This document shows, one piece after another, positions 36,848 through 44,931 of a DNA stretch of 64,000 nt (its first letter is position 1; the number at the start of each line of letters is the position of its first letter). A program made the translations under genes and the position numbers. Where the stretch lies: NCBI GenBank assembly GCA_963711725.1, contig CAVQFO010000018.1, positions 186,001-250,000 of the forward strand, read 5' to 3'. The stretch is from CAVQFO01 sp963711725. Lineage in GTDB: Bacteria > Pseudomonadota > Gammaproteobacteria > Nitrococcales > Aquisalimonadaceae. Below the pieces are notes generated by a model. That model saw nothing but the letters and a program-made list of their open reading frames with translations, was not told the origin of the DNA and made no database searches.

Positions 36848-38176
36848 ATGAGCGAAGAAAACAATCGATGTGACGTGCTGGTTATTGGGGGCGGACCGGC
36901 GGGATCGACGGTATCGACACTGCTGGCGGAAAAGGGCCGCCGGGTCACGCTGCTGGAGAAGGATGTGTTCCCGCGCTTTCACATCGGGGAGTCCTTGCTG
37001 CCGCTCAGTTTGCCGATCTTCGAGCGGTTGGGCGTTGCGGATCAGGTGCGGGCCATCGGCATCAAGAAGCTGGGCGCCGAGTTTGTTTCGCCGAAGCACG
37101 ATCACACCACGACTTTCTACTTTGCGAAGGCCTTGGACAAGGCGCACCCCAGCGCGTATGAGGTGCGGCGGTCCGAATTGGACAAGATCCTGCTGGATAA
37201 CGCCGCGGCCAAGGGCGTGGACGTTCACCAGGGCACCCGGGTGATCGAGGTTGATACCGATACCGCGGGTCCGTGCCGGGTGACAGCGAAAGACAGCCAG
37301 GGGAATATGCGGGTTTGGGAGGCCGGTTTCGTGGTGGACGCCAGCGGGCGGGACACCCTCATGGCTGGGAAACTGGGCGCCAAGCAGCGCAACCCGAAAC
37401 ACGCCAGCGCCGCCATATTCAGTCATTTCGAAGGTTGTGAGCGGCTGGAAGGGGAGAACGAAGGCAATATCAGCATCGCCTGGTTTCAGCACGGCTGGTT
37501 CTGGTTTATCCCGTTCAGCGACGGCCAGGTGAGCGTCGGCGCGGTGTGTTGGCCGTACTACCTCAAGCGGCGCCGCGGCGATCTGGATGCGTTCCTGTGG
37601 GACACCATCAAGCTCTGTCCGAAATTGGCCGCACGGATGGAGAATGCCCGGATGACCATGCCCGCTCAGGCCACCGGCAATTATTCCTACGGATCGAACG
37701 TGATGATGGGCGATCGCTACATGCTGGTCGGCGATTCCTACGCCTTCGTGGATCCGGTGTTTTCCAGCGGCGTTCACATTGCGTTGAACAGCGCGGTAAT
37801 GGCCGTCGATGTGGTCCAGGCAACCTTGGACGAGGATCCACAATTACCAAAGATCAAAAAGGCTTACGAAAAGAAAATAAGAAACTCTCTTAAGGTCTTT
37901 TCGTGGTTTATCTACCGCATTACCCAGCCGGCAATGCGTGGGCTGTTCATGAATCCGCGCAACATACTCCGGGTGGAAGAGGCGATGCTGTCGCTGCTGG
38001 CGGGCGATCTCTATCGCGATACGCCCGTGCGCCAGCGGCTGGCGTTCTTCAAGTTCCTGTACTACGTCGTGTTCGTAACCCACCCCATTGCCAACATCCG
38101 GCACATGTTGCGGCGGCGATCCGGCTTGGGGGATGCGGATCCCGCCACCGAGGGGCAGCCCGCGACTTCCAGTTAG
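36848..38176 (+). CDS. FAD-dependent oxidoreductase, flavin halogenase-like
   Basis: 442-residue flavoprotein. N-terminal FAD site VIGGGPAGSTVSTLLAEKG (about 11-29), then FPRFHIGESLLPLSLP (about 41-56), a GIKKLGAEFV segment with a conserved-type Lys (about 76), and GWFWFIPFSD (about 220), which matches the WxWxIP motif of flavin-dependent halogenases. C-terminal GDSYAFVDPVFSSGVHIAL is the second FAD-contact region. It resembles carrier-protein halogenases (CmlS/PltA type), but many oxidoreductases in this superfamily share these motifs. No PKS or NRPS genes are near. Confidence 0.72.
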   Translation: MSEENNRCDVLVIGGGPAGSTVSTLLAEKGRRVTLLEKDVFPRFHIGESLLPLSLPIFERLGVADQVRAIGIKKLGAEFVSPKHDHTTTFYFAKALDKAHPSAYEVRRSELDKILLDNAAAKGVDVHQGTRVIEVDTDTAGPCRVTAKDSQGNMRVWEAGFVVDASGRDTLMAGKLGAKQRNPKHASAAIFSHFEGCERLEGENEGNISIAWFQHGWFWFIPFSDGQVSVGAVCWPYYLKRRRGDLDAFLWDTIKLCPKLAARMENARMTMPAQATGNYSYGSNVMMGDRYMLVGDSYAFVDPVFSSGVHIALNSAVMAVDVVQATLDEDPQLPKIKKAYEKKIRNSLKVFSWFIYRITQPAMRGLFMNPRNILRVEEAMLSLLAGDLYRDTPVRQRLAFFKFLYYVVFVTHPIANIRHMLRRRSGLGDADPATEGQPATSS

Positions 38177-38232
38177 CCGGCCGGGACCGAGCGAGCTGCT
38201 ACTTCTGGCGTGGGCGCCGGTGTCTCCACGCG

Positions 38233-39517
38233 CTAGTAGCCGTAGGCAAGGTCCCTGAGGAAGAGGGCGATTTGCGGGAAGGTGATGAGCAGTCGCGGTC
38301 GCGAGCAGGAGAATCAAGATGAAGGGTGGCGTGCCCCTGATGACCTCCAGGTAGGGACGTCGAAACACCGCGATGGCGGTGAATATATCGCAGCCGAATG
38401 GGGGCGTTGCGGAGCCGATGGCCACCTGCAGGGTGACCAGCGTGCCGACCAGGACCGGGTCGAGATGGGCGGCCTGGACCACCGGCGCGAAAATGGGGGT
38501 GAGAATGAGGATCACCACAATGGGGTCCACAAACATGCACCCCACGAAATACGCCACGGAGATGACCACCATCACGAGAATGGGGCTGTTGCCCGCGTGC
38601 TGGACGAAATCGCCGAGGATGGCGCTGGGGATCTGGGCGAAGGATATGGCCCAGGAGAAAGCAGCGCCGGCGGCGACCAGAATGAACACGACCGCCGTCA
38701 CCAGTCCGGTGGACAGGGCGATGTCGGGCAGATCGCCCCATTTCACCACCCGGAACACGAAGATCTCCAGGAACAGTGCGTAGAGCACCGACATGGCCGC
38801 GGCTTCCGTCGGGCTGAACAGGCCGGCGTAGATGCCGCCAATCACGATCACCGGAAATCCCAGCGGCAATAAGGCCTTGCGCAGGGCCTTAATGCGCGTG
38901 GGCCAGTCGGCCCTGGGCTGAATGGGGACGTCCTGGAAGCGGGCGTTGATGTAGCAGTAGGTCGAAAACAGCGCCAGGATGAGCAGCCCCGGGCCGATGC
39001 CGGCTATGAACAGTTCGCCCACCGAGGTTCCCGAAACCACACCGTAGACAATCATGCCGATGCTGGGCGGGATCATCAGGGCGATGTCGCTGGAGTTGAT
39101 GATAAGCGCCAGGGCAAAGCTGTCCTTGTAGCCCGCTTCCAGCAGTTTGGGCCGCAGGGGCGTGCCCATGGCGACCACGGTGGCCTGGGTGGAGCCGGAC
39201 ACGGCGCCGAACAGGGTACAGCTCACCGCGGTGGTGATGGGCAGCCCGCCGCGCAGGTGCCTCACGAACGCCAGGACCAGATCCAGCAGGCGGTCTGCCG
39301 TATGGCCCTTGGTCATGATGTCGGCGGCCAGTATGAACATGGGCACGGCGATGAGCACAGTGGGTTTCACGCCGCCGATCATTTGCTGAATCAGCAGGGT
39401 GGGGTCCACCGGCAGGAAGCCGATAACCAGGGCCAAGGCCCCGGCCGACAACGGCACCATCATCGGAAACCCGAGCAGGAGCAGGATCAGGAGGATCGCG
39501 ACGATATAAGTAATCAT
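38233..39517 (-). CDS. dctM: TRAP transporter large permease DctM, 3' frameshift
   Basis: Twelve-helix permease of a tripartite ATP-independent periplasmic transporter, using the sodium gradient to import an organic acid or similar. The body is intact: IVAILLILLLLGFPMMVPL at the start, FGAVSGSTQATVVAMG, and SATPPFGCDIFTAIAV near the end. Near 38290 the frame shifts: the normal last helix LLITFPQIALFLRDLAYGY is in the +1 frame and stops at 38233. In the original frame translation runs on to 37844, antisense to the flavoprotein gene. Joined length about 427 residues. TGATG overlap with dctQ. Confidence 0.87.
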
Positions 39518-40083
39518 CAGAGGTAGCTCGCCGATTCGTCGTATTCGTCTTTTTCTTCAAAGGACAGGTGCGCGCCGGGGGTGATCAGATTGCGGATCAC
39601 GGCGAGCACGTACTGGATTCCGGCAAGAAGAAATCCAACCGGCACCCAGAGGTACACCGTCCACCAGGGTATTTGCAGGGCGGGCGTCGAGCCGCCGTAG
39701 CGATACTGCTGCAGCGTATATTGCAGAGAGTAGTAACAGAGCACGAACATCAGTGCGGCGGTGCCGACCAGAATAACCAGCAGCAGCCCCTTGCGGGACT
39801 TGCCGGTGAGTTGGTCGTAGAAGGCGGACATGCGAATGTGCCTTGCGCGGCGAGCTGCGTAGCCGATGCCGAGGAAGGTCACCAGGATGATCAGGATCTG
39901 GTTGACGTCCTGGGAGAACGTAAGGCTGTTGTTGAAGAGATTGCGCGCGACGACGTTGGCGATATTCATGGCCGCCATCAGCAGAATGCTCGCGATCAGC
40001 ACCCACCGCTCGACGAAGGCCGTGGTTCGATCGATAGCCTGGAGAACCGCGCGTAAGGGGGATCCGCTGGTGTTGTTGTTCAT
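39517..40083 (-). CDS. dctQ: TRAP transporter small permease DctQ
   Basis: Four-helix small subunit of the TRAP transporter, 188 residues. Helices at about 28-46, 61-80, 98-120 and 143-163; it has the NVVARNLFNNSLTFSQDV pattern after the first helix. Coupled to dctM by a TGATG overlap. Divergent from the dctP gene across a 219-base promoter region. Confidence 0.88.
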   Translation of the reverse strand: MNNNTSGSPLRAVLQAIDRTTAFVERWVLIASILLMAAMNIANVVARNLFNNSLTFSQDVNQILIILVTFLGIGYAARRARHIRMSAFYDQLTGKSRKGLLLVILVGTAALMFVLCYYSLQYTLQQYRYGGSTPALQIPWWTVYLWVPVGFLLAGIQYVLAVIRNLITPGAHLSFEEKDEYDESASYL

Positions 40084-40302
40084 GGAGTTTGGACGGTCCG
40101 GCTGTTTTAACTTTTTACAGCCTACACATCTGCATGACAGATTTCACGGCGCTGCCCGCCCTGCACGGTGCGGTTCGCTGTGGTAGGGTAAATGCCTTCA
40201 TCTCGGTGCCGCGGCCCGCACTGTTCGATCCTGACCGGAATCATCTGCTCGCCCTGATGCGGCACCACGGAATTTTGGCCGAGCAGCCCAGGGAGGCAAT
40301 CC

Positions 40303-41391
40303 ATGTTTCGTCGTGTAGCGCTCGTCTCGTTTATCTGTCTTCTGGCTGTGGCTGTCATCGGCTGTGGCAAACAGTCCGACAAGGAGGGCGGAAAGAACGC
40401 CGCGGACAACGGCGCCGCCGCCACCAAGCCTCAGCAAACCTGGCGTTTTGCCATCGAGGAGGTCGAGGGCAGCGTTCAGGACCACTACGCCCAGAAGTTC
40501 GCGCAGCTTATTCAGGAAAAGACGGGCGGCCGCATCAAGGTGGATGTGTATCCCTACGGAAGCCTGGGCAGTTCCTCCCAGGTCACGGAGCAGGTACAGA
40601 GCGGCGCGATCCAGTTTGCTTTCGCCTCGCCCGGGCATCTGGGCTCGGTGATTCCGGAAGTACAGGTTTTTACGCTGAACTTCCTGTTTTCGGATGACGA
40701 CAAGGTTAACGAGGAGGTGCTCAGCGACAGCCCGGAGCTCTACAAGGCTCTGGACGAGGCCTATCGCGAGAAGTCGCTGCACATCCTGGACGCGATTCAG
40801 GAAGGCTGGATGGTCTGGACGGCCAACAAGCCCATCAGGACGCCGTCCGATTTCAACGGCGTGAAGATCCGGGTGATGAATTCGCCGCTGTTGCTCGATA
40901 CCTACGAGGCTTACGGCGCCAATCCCACGCCCATGGACTATTCCGAGGTCTACAGCGGTTTGCAGTTGGGCATCATCGACGCCCAGGTCAATCCGGTGTT
41001 CGCGATCCAGGAGATGAGTTTCTACGAAGTGCAGAAGGACATGATCTTCGCGCACCAACTGCCGTTCATGGCCACGGTGGTTACCAATCCGAAGTTCTTC
41101 GATGGCTTGTCCGATGATCTTCGGGGCAAGGTGAACGAGGCGGTTGGCGAGCTGCACGAATACATCTACGGCGTACAGCAGAAGTTGAATGAGGATCGCC
41201 TCGCAACCATCAAGAAGAATAGCAACATCAATATCGTGAAGCTGACCGACGACCAACGGGCGCAATTCCGGAAGGCCTCCATGCCGGTGCGGGACAAGTA
41301 CAAGGATCTGGCGGGAGAGCGGGGCGCCAAGATCCTCGGTATCGTCGAGAAGCGTGTGAAGGAAGTGGAATCAGAGACGGGCAAGGACTGA
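40303..41391 (+). CDS. dctP: TRAP transporter substrate-binding protein DctP
   Basis: Periplasmic solute-binding protein, 362 residues. Leader FICLLAVAVIGC suggests a lipid anchor at Cys21, with a Gly/Ala/Asn linker before the binding domain. The DctP fold shows TGGRIKVDVYPYGSLGSS (about 76-93), the substrate-carboxylate Arg region in FNGVKIRVMNSPLLLD (about 184-199), and GLQLGIIDAQVNP (about 224). GGGAGG precedes the ATG. Transcribed away from dctQM. The ligand cannot be told; an organic acid is usual. Confidence 0.9.
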   Translation: MFRRVALVSFICLLAVAVIGCGKQSDKEGGKNAADNGAAATKPQQTWRFAIEEVEGSVQDHYAQKFAQLIQEKTGGRIKVDVYPYGSLGSSSQVTEQVQSGAIQFAFASPGHLGSVIPEVQVFTLNFLFSDDDKVNEEVLSDSPELYKALDEAYREKSLHILDAIQEGWMVWTANKPIRTPSDFNGVKIRVMNSPLLLDTYEAYGANPTPMDYSEVYSGLQLGIIDAQVNPVFAIQEMSFYEVQKDMIFAHQLPFMATVVTNPKFFDGLSDDLRGKVNEAVGELHEYIYGVQQKLNEDRLATIKKNSNINIVKLTDDQRAQFRKASMPVRDKYKDLAGERGAKILGIVEKRVKEVESETGKD

Positions 41392-41410
41392 CGGCTCGGA
41401 GTGCAACGCC

Positions 41411-41968
41411 ATGACGGGGACCGCCGACAACGATTTGCTCCTGGGTTCCCCGGCGAGGGATTTTCGTCTGCCCGATACCAATGGCCAGACGGTGGCGCTG
41501 AGCGACTTCGCGGATTCACGTGGCTTGTTGGTCGCCTTCATCTGCAATCATTGCCCGTTTGTTCTGCATGTCGCCCCCACTCTGGCCGAACTGGCCCGGG
41601 AATACATGGCTCTGGGAATCGCTGTGGTCGGCATCAACCCCAACGACGCCGAACGCTCCCCCGCCGACGCCCCTGAAGCCATGGCCCGGGAGAAGGCCCG
41701 CCAGGGCTATCCGTTTCCCTATCTGTACGACGCTGAGCAAACCGTGGCGCGTGCCTATGGCGCGGTGTGCACTCCAGAGTTCTTCCTGTTCGACGATGAG
41801 CGGCTTCTGGCCTATCACGGCCGTTTCGACGACAGTACGCCGGCTTCGGGTAGCAAGGCCTCGGGAGACGATCTGCGCGAGGCTCTGGATGCTCTGTTGA
41901 CCGGTCGGCCGATGCCGGACAGGCAGGTTCCGGCCATGGGTTGTGGCATCAAATGGCGCGCGGCTTAG
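41411..41968 (+). CDS. Thioredoxin-family protein (AhpC/TSA-redoxin type)
   Basis: 185-residue cytoplasmic thioredoxin-fold protein. Active site ICNHCPFVLH (about 43-52) has a CxxC, and cis-Pro is in VCTPEFFLFD (about 116-125). This is the large thioredoxin-like group with a CNHCP site found in many proteobacteria. No signal peptide is visible. Starts 19 bases after dctP and may be co-transcribed with it. Confidence 0.8.
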   Translation: MTGTADNDLLLGSPARDFRLPDTNGQTVALSDFADSRGLLVAFICNHCPFVLHVAPTLAELAREYMALGIAVVGINPNDAERSPADAPEAMAREKARQGYPFPYLYDAEQTVARAYGAVCTPEFFLFDDERLLAYHGRFDDSTPASGSKASGDDLREALDALLTGRPMPDRQVPAMGCGIKWRAA

Positions 41969-42018
41969 GGAGACGTTGACCCAATCGACGCGCCCGCATG
42001 AGTGGATCATCGTCCCCT
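41967..42018 (+). repeat. Palindromic repeat, copy 3 (diverged)
   Basis: AGGGAGACGTTGAC, then a CGCGCCCG centre, then GTGGATCATCGTCCCC: the same order of arms and centre as the copies at 32265 and 34214, with several substitutions. Here it fills the space between two convergent genes and could act as a bidirectional transcription stop. Confidence 0.55.
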
Positions 42019-42034
42019 TGGACCGCTTGATTGC

Positions 42035-42484
42035 CTAAGTCTTGATCCGGCGGGAGACGTCGGCGTTTTCCCGGAGTCGCTCGAGCTCGCTTTCCCCGGG
42101 AAGATGTGGGCGGTCGCGTTCTCGATCGACGATACAGAGAAAGCCCAGGGCTTCTTTGCCGGTTGCGTGGAACTGATGATAGGCGCCGGGGGAGACGTAG
42201 ACGCAGTCGTGCAATCCAATCGGCTCCACGCGGTTCTCCAGGACGACTTCACCGCGGCCACGAATGACCACCACCGTGTGGGGGTGATCATGGTTTTCCA
42301 GCGATGAGTAGCCGCCCGGCTGGATCTCGAAATAGCGGGTGAGGAAATTCAGGGCCTGCTCGTCGCTTTCCTCGCCGAGCAGGGTTTGTCGCGTAATGTC
42401 CTTGAACCCGGTCCCGTCCGTCTTGTAGACCTTTTCGGGAACGCCGGCCCAACGGAAATTCTTTGCTCGCTTAACTTTCGCCAT
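42035..42484 (-). CDS. Cupin, candidate 1-methylthioxylulose-5-phosphate sulfo-lyase
   Basis: 149-residue single cupin. Metal ligands appear as HDHPHTVVVIRGRGEVVL (about 69-86) and a later His in AYHQFHATG; it ends with the FLCIVDRERDRP motif. In Rhodospirillum rubrum a cupin of this type, encoded with a RuBisCO-like protein, removes methanethiol from 1-methylthioxylulose 5-phosphate to give DXP for isoprenoids. Here the ATG overlaps the last codons of the RLP gene, the same partnership. The function is inferred from this pairing and motif recall. Confidence 0.72.
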   Translation of the reverse strand: MAKVKRAKNFRWAGVPEKVYKTDGTGFKDITRQTLLGEESDEQALNFLTRYFEIQPGGYSSLENHDHPHTVVVIRGRGEVVLENRVEPIGLHDCVYVSPGAYHQFHATGKEALGFLCIVDRERDRPHLPGESELERLRENADVSRRIKT

Positions 42485-43577
42485 CGACTGCCCGGCGCAG
42501 TTGCTCGGAGGCGCGCGCCAGGTCCCCCTGTTGGTAAAGGCTTCCACCGATCAGCAATATGGTATCGGTTCCGTAGCGTTTCACCCAAGCCGGCGCGCGG
42601 GCTACGTCCATGCCGCCGCCGGGGACCGGCAAGGCGGGGCGGAGCGATCCCAACGGTTGACGCAAGTGCCGGTTGATCTCATCGCAGGTTCTTTGTGTGA
42701 ATCCGAAGCGCCCGCCGGTGTTGGGATAAATGGAAGCGTCCGCGCCCGCGATCCGGAACAGATCGCCCAGCAACACCTCGGCGGCAATGCCGTGAGTCTC
42801 CCGGAAGTAGCTGCCCGTAAGCGCCGGATGGGCCATGAGGATCAGGCCGAATTCGTCGCGCGCCCAGCGCATGGTGTCCAGCCCCACCAGCCAAGGACTG
42901 ATGAGAACGCCCTGGCAACCGGCCGCTCGCGCGATTTCCAGCCGTTCTGCCAAGCGATGGGCGGGGGCCGTGACATTGGGGAAATAGCGGCTGCTTCGCC
43001 CGGTGGCGGCATTGCCGCGCTCCAGGGCCTCCTGGCACCGGGCGACGCGTTCGTTGAAAGGGGCAGGCGGCTGGTCCGCCAGGCCGTGATCGTCCTTGAT
43101 TATGTCGATGCCGCCTCGCGCGAAGGCTTCGCAAGCAGCGGCCAGCTCCGCCGGGCTGGATCCCATGGGCTTGAGGGCCGTGCAGAGCAGCGGCCCCTGG
43201 TGGGCATTGACGGCCGATCGGATGCCCGCGGCCCCGAACCCGGGACCACCGAATGCCTCCAGTAGCGATGAAGGCCATCGAATATCACGGATCAGTATGC
43301 CGTCCTTGAGTGAAATGTTCCCGAACAGGAGATTGAGCAGCTGCGGGAGATCGTTGCCCACCGTATCCGTGGAGTAGCTGATACGCGTGTCGTACCGCCC
43401 CGGTGCAATGGGCTCCAGGCGTTCAATACGGCCCACGATCTTGTCCAGGATGGCCTTGGACACTTGGCCTGCGGCCAGTTCGACGGTCTGTTCGAGGGCG
43501 ATGCCGCGCGCCTTGTCGCTGGGGGATTCTCCCTCGCGGCAGGTCAGCAGATAGTCCACCTGGAGGCGGTTTGTCAT
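42471..43577 (-). CDS. RuBisCO-like protein (form IV RLP), candidate methylthioribulose-1-phosphate isomerase
   Basis: 368-residue RuBisCO large-subunit homologue, too short and too divergent for a true carboxylase. Active-site regions are LKPMGSSPAE (Lys175 equivalent kept), GGIDIIKDDHGLAD (Lys201 and Asp203 equivalents kept, Glu204 replaced by His) and MAHPALTGSY (His294 equivalent kept). RLPs with a neighbouring cupin convert 5-methylthioribulose 1-phosphate to 1-methylthioxylulose 5-phosphate in R. rubrum. ATG 43577 is the start nearest to the conserved N-terminal domain; a longer open frame upstream has no similarity. Confidence 0.82.
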   Translation of the reverse strand: MTNRLQVDYLLTCREGESPSDKARGIALEQTVELAAGQVSKAILDKIVGRIERLEPIAPGRYDTRISYSTDTVGNDLPQLLNLLFGNISLKDGILIRDIRWPSSLLEAFGGPGFGAAGIRSAVNAHQGPLLCTALKPMGSSPAELAAACEAFARGGIDIIKDDHGLADQPPAPFNERVARCQEALERGNAATGRSSRYFPNVTAPAHRLAERLEIARAAGCQGVLISPWLVGLDTMRWARDEFGLILMAHPALTGSYFRETHGIAAEVLLGDLFRIAGADASIYPNTGGRFGFTQRTCDEINRHLRQPLGSLRPALPVPGGGMDVARAPAWVKRYGTDTILLIGGSLYQQGDLARASEQLRRAVDGES

Positions 43578-43793
43578 AACTCGGTCCGGTAAGCCTGTCG
43601 CCCGTTTGGTTGCTCCACAAGGGGGCGAGGGGCGGCCGTGAAAGGGTGCATTGTACCGGCGCCTGCGGTCTTGTTCGATAATCGGTCTCGCGGCGCCCAT
43701 TGACGATCCCGCGCGGGCGCGCCAAGATGCCTCAGGGAGCGGCTGGTTTCGCCCCTCTGTCGCTGTTTTCAAAAGAACAACTTTGGGTCGGAA

Positions 43794-44858
43794 ATGTCTG
43801 GGTTCAGCATCGATCAACAAGTGCTGTCGTCCCTCGTGCCCCTGGATTCCCTGTCGCCGGAAAGCTTGAAAAAGCTGGCGGAGCGCGTTCAGCCCCGCCG
43901 AGCCGGTGTCGGCCAATCGCTATTTCAGTTGGGGGATACCGACGAGGATGCCATCTACCTGATTTCGGGAGAAATCAGGCTTACCGACAAAGATGGAAAG
44001 AACGAAATGGTGGTGGGCGGATCTCCCGCGGCTCGGCATCCGCTGGCGAATCAGCAGCCCAGGCCTTACTCGGGGGTGGCCGTCTCCGATGTCCGTTTTA
44101 TCCGTATCGATAACGAATTACTGGATATCCTGCTGACCTGGGAGCAGTCCGCAGGCTATGTCGTTCGGGAGATTTCACCGGAAGCGGAATTGGAGGACGA
44201 GGGAGACTGGATGACCCGGATGCTCCAGTCCAGCGTCTTCTATCGGGTTCCCCCAGCCAATATCCAGGCCGTTTTCAGCCGGATGCAGGCCGTTCACGTG
44301 CGCAAGGGACAGGATGTCGTCACGCAGGGTGAGGAAGGGGACTACTACTACATCATCAAGCAGGGTCGAGCAGAAGTGCTTCGCCAATCCGGGCAAGGTG
44401 GCAAGCTTGTCCGTCTGGCGGAGAAGGGGGTGGGCGACGGCTTCGGGGAGGAGGCGCTGATCTCCAACACGGCCCGCAACGCCACCGTCCGCATGCTCAC
44501 GGACGGCGAACTGATGCGATTGTCACAGCAGGACTTTGAAGAACTGCTCCAGGCGCCGGTACTCGAGGAAGTGACCGCCGAGGAAGCAGAGCAGATGGTG
44601 GGCGCCGGCGAAGCGGCACTGGTGGACGTCCGCTTGGAAAATGAGTTCAAGAACAGCCATTTGCCCGGTGCGGTGAACGTACCACTTTACCTGTTGCGAC
44701 TGAAATCGCGTCAATTGCCGGAAGACCGGCCGGTGATCGTCTACTGCGACACGGGGCGGCGCAGTTCGGCGGCGGCATTCGTGTTGAGTGAACGGGGCTT
44801 CGAGGTCTACGTGCTCAAGGGAGGATACAAGGGCGAGGCTCGCAGCGAAGTGGCTTGA
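43794..44858 (+). CDS. Cyclic nucleotide-binding / rhodanese fusion protein
   Basis: 354 residues with two cNMP-binding folds and a C-terminal rhodanese domain. The first cNMP fold (about 10-115) lacks the phosphate-binding motif. The second (about 135-255) has GFGEEALISNTARNATV, keeping the Glu and Arg that bind cyclic phosphate in CRP-like proteins. The rhodanese domain (about 262-350) has the catalytic loop CDTGRRSS. No DNA-binding helix. It lies just before the Slam-like/FecR genes and 3.3 kb from an adenylate cyclase, so cAMP-controlled sulfur transfer is a reasonable guess. Confidence 0.82.
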   Translation: MSGFSIDQQVLSSLVPLDSLSPESLKKLAERVQPRRAGVGQSLFQLGDTDEDAIYLISGEIRLTDKDGKNEMVVGGSPAARHPLANQQPRPYSGVAVSDVRFIRIDNELLDILLTWEQSAGYVVREISPEAELEDEGDWMTRMLQSSVFYRVPPANIQAVFSRMQAVHVRKGQDVVTQGEEGDYYYIIKQGRAEVLRQSGQGGKLVRLAEKGVGDGFGEEALISNTARNATVRMLTDGELMRLSQQDFEELLQAPVLEEVTAEEAEQMVGAGEAALVDVRLENEFKNSHLPGAVNVPLYLLRLKSRQLPEDRPVIVYCDTGRRSSAAAFVLSERGFEVYVLKGGYKGEARSEVA

Positions 44859-44931
44859 GCCTGATCGAAACGGACCCGCCGGGGGGCGCGGTTCCGGAAC
44901 TTTCCCGGCAGGGGAAGGAAACAGGGGGGTT

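Noticed and set aside
37844..38232. C-terminal extension of DctM by about 130 residues
   Set aside because: It is antisense to the flavoprotein gene, rich in Arg, Gln and His, and appears only after the frameshift near 38290; the normal DctM end is in the other frame.
42471..43577. True RuBisCO large subunit (carbon fixation)
   Set aside because: Too short, Glu204 position is His, and there is no small subunit gene or activase nearby; it fits the form IV RuBisCO-like group.
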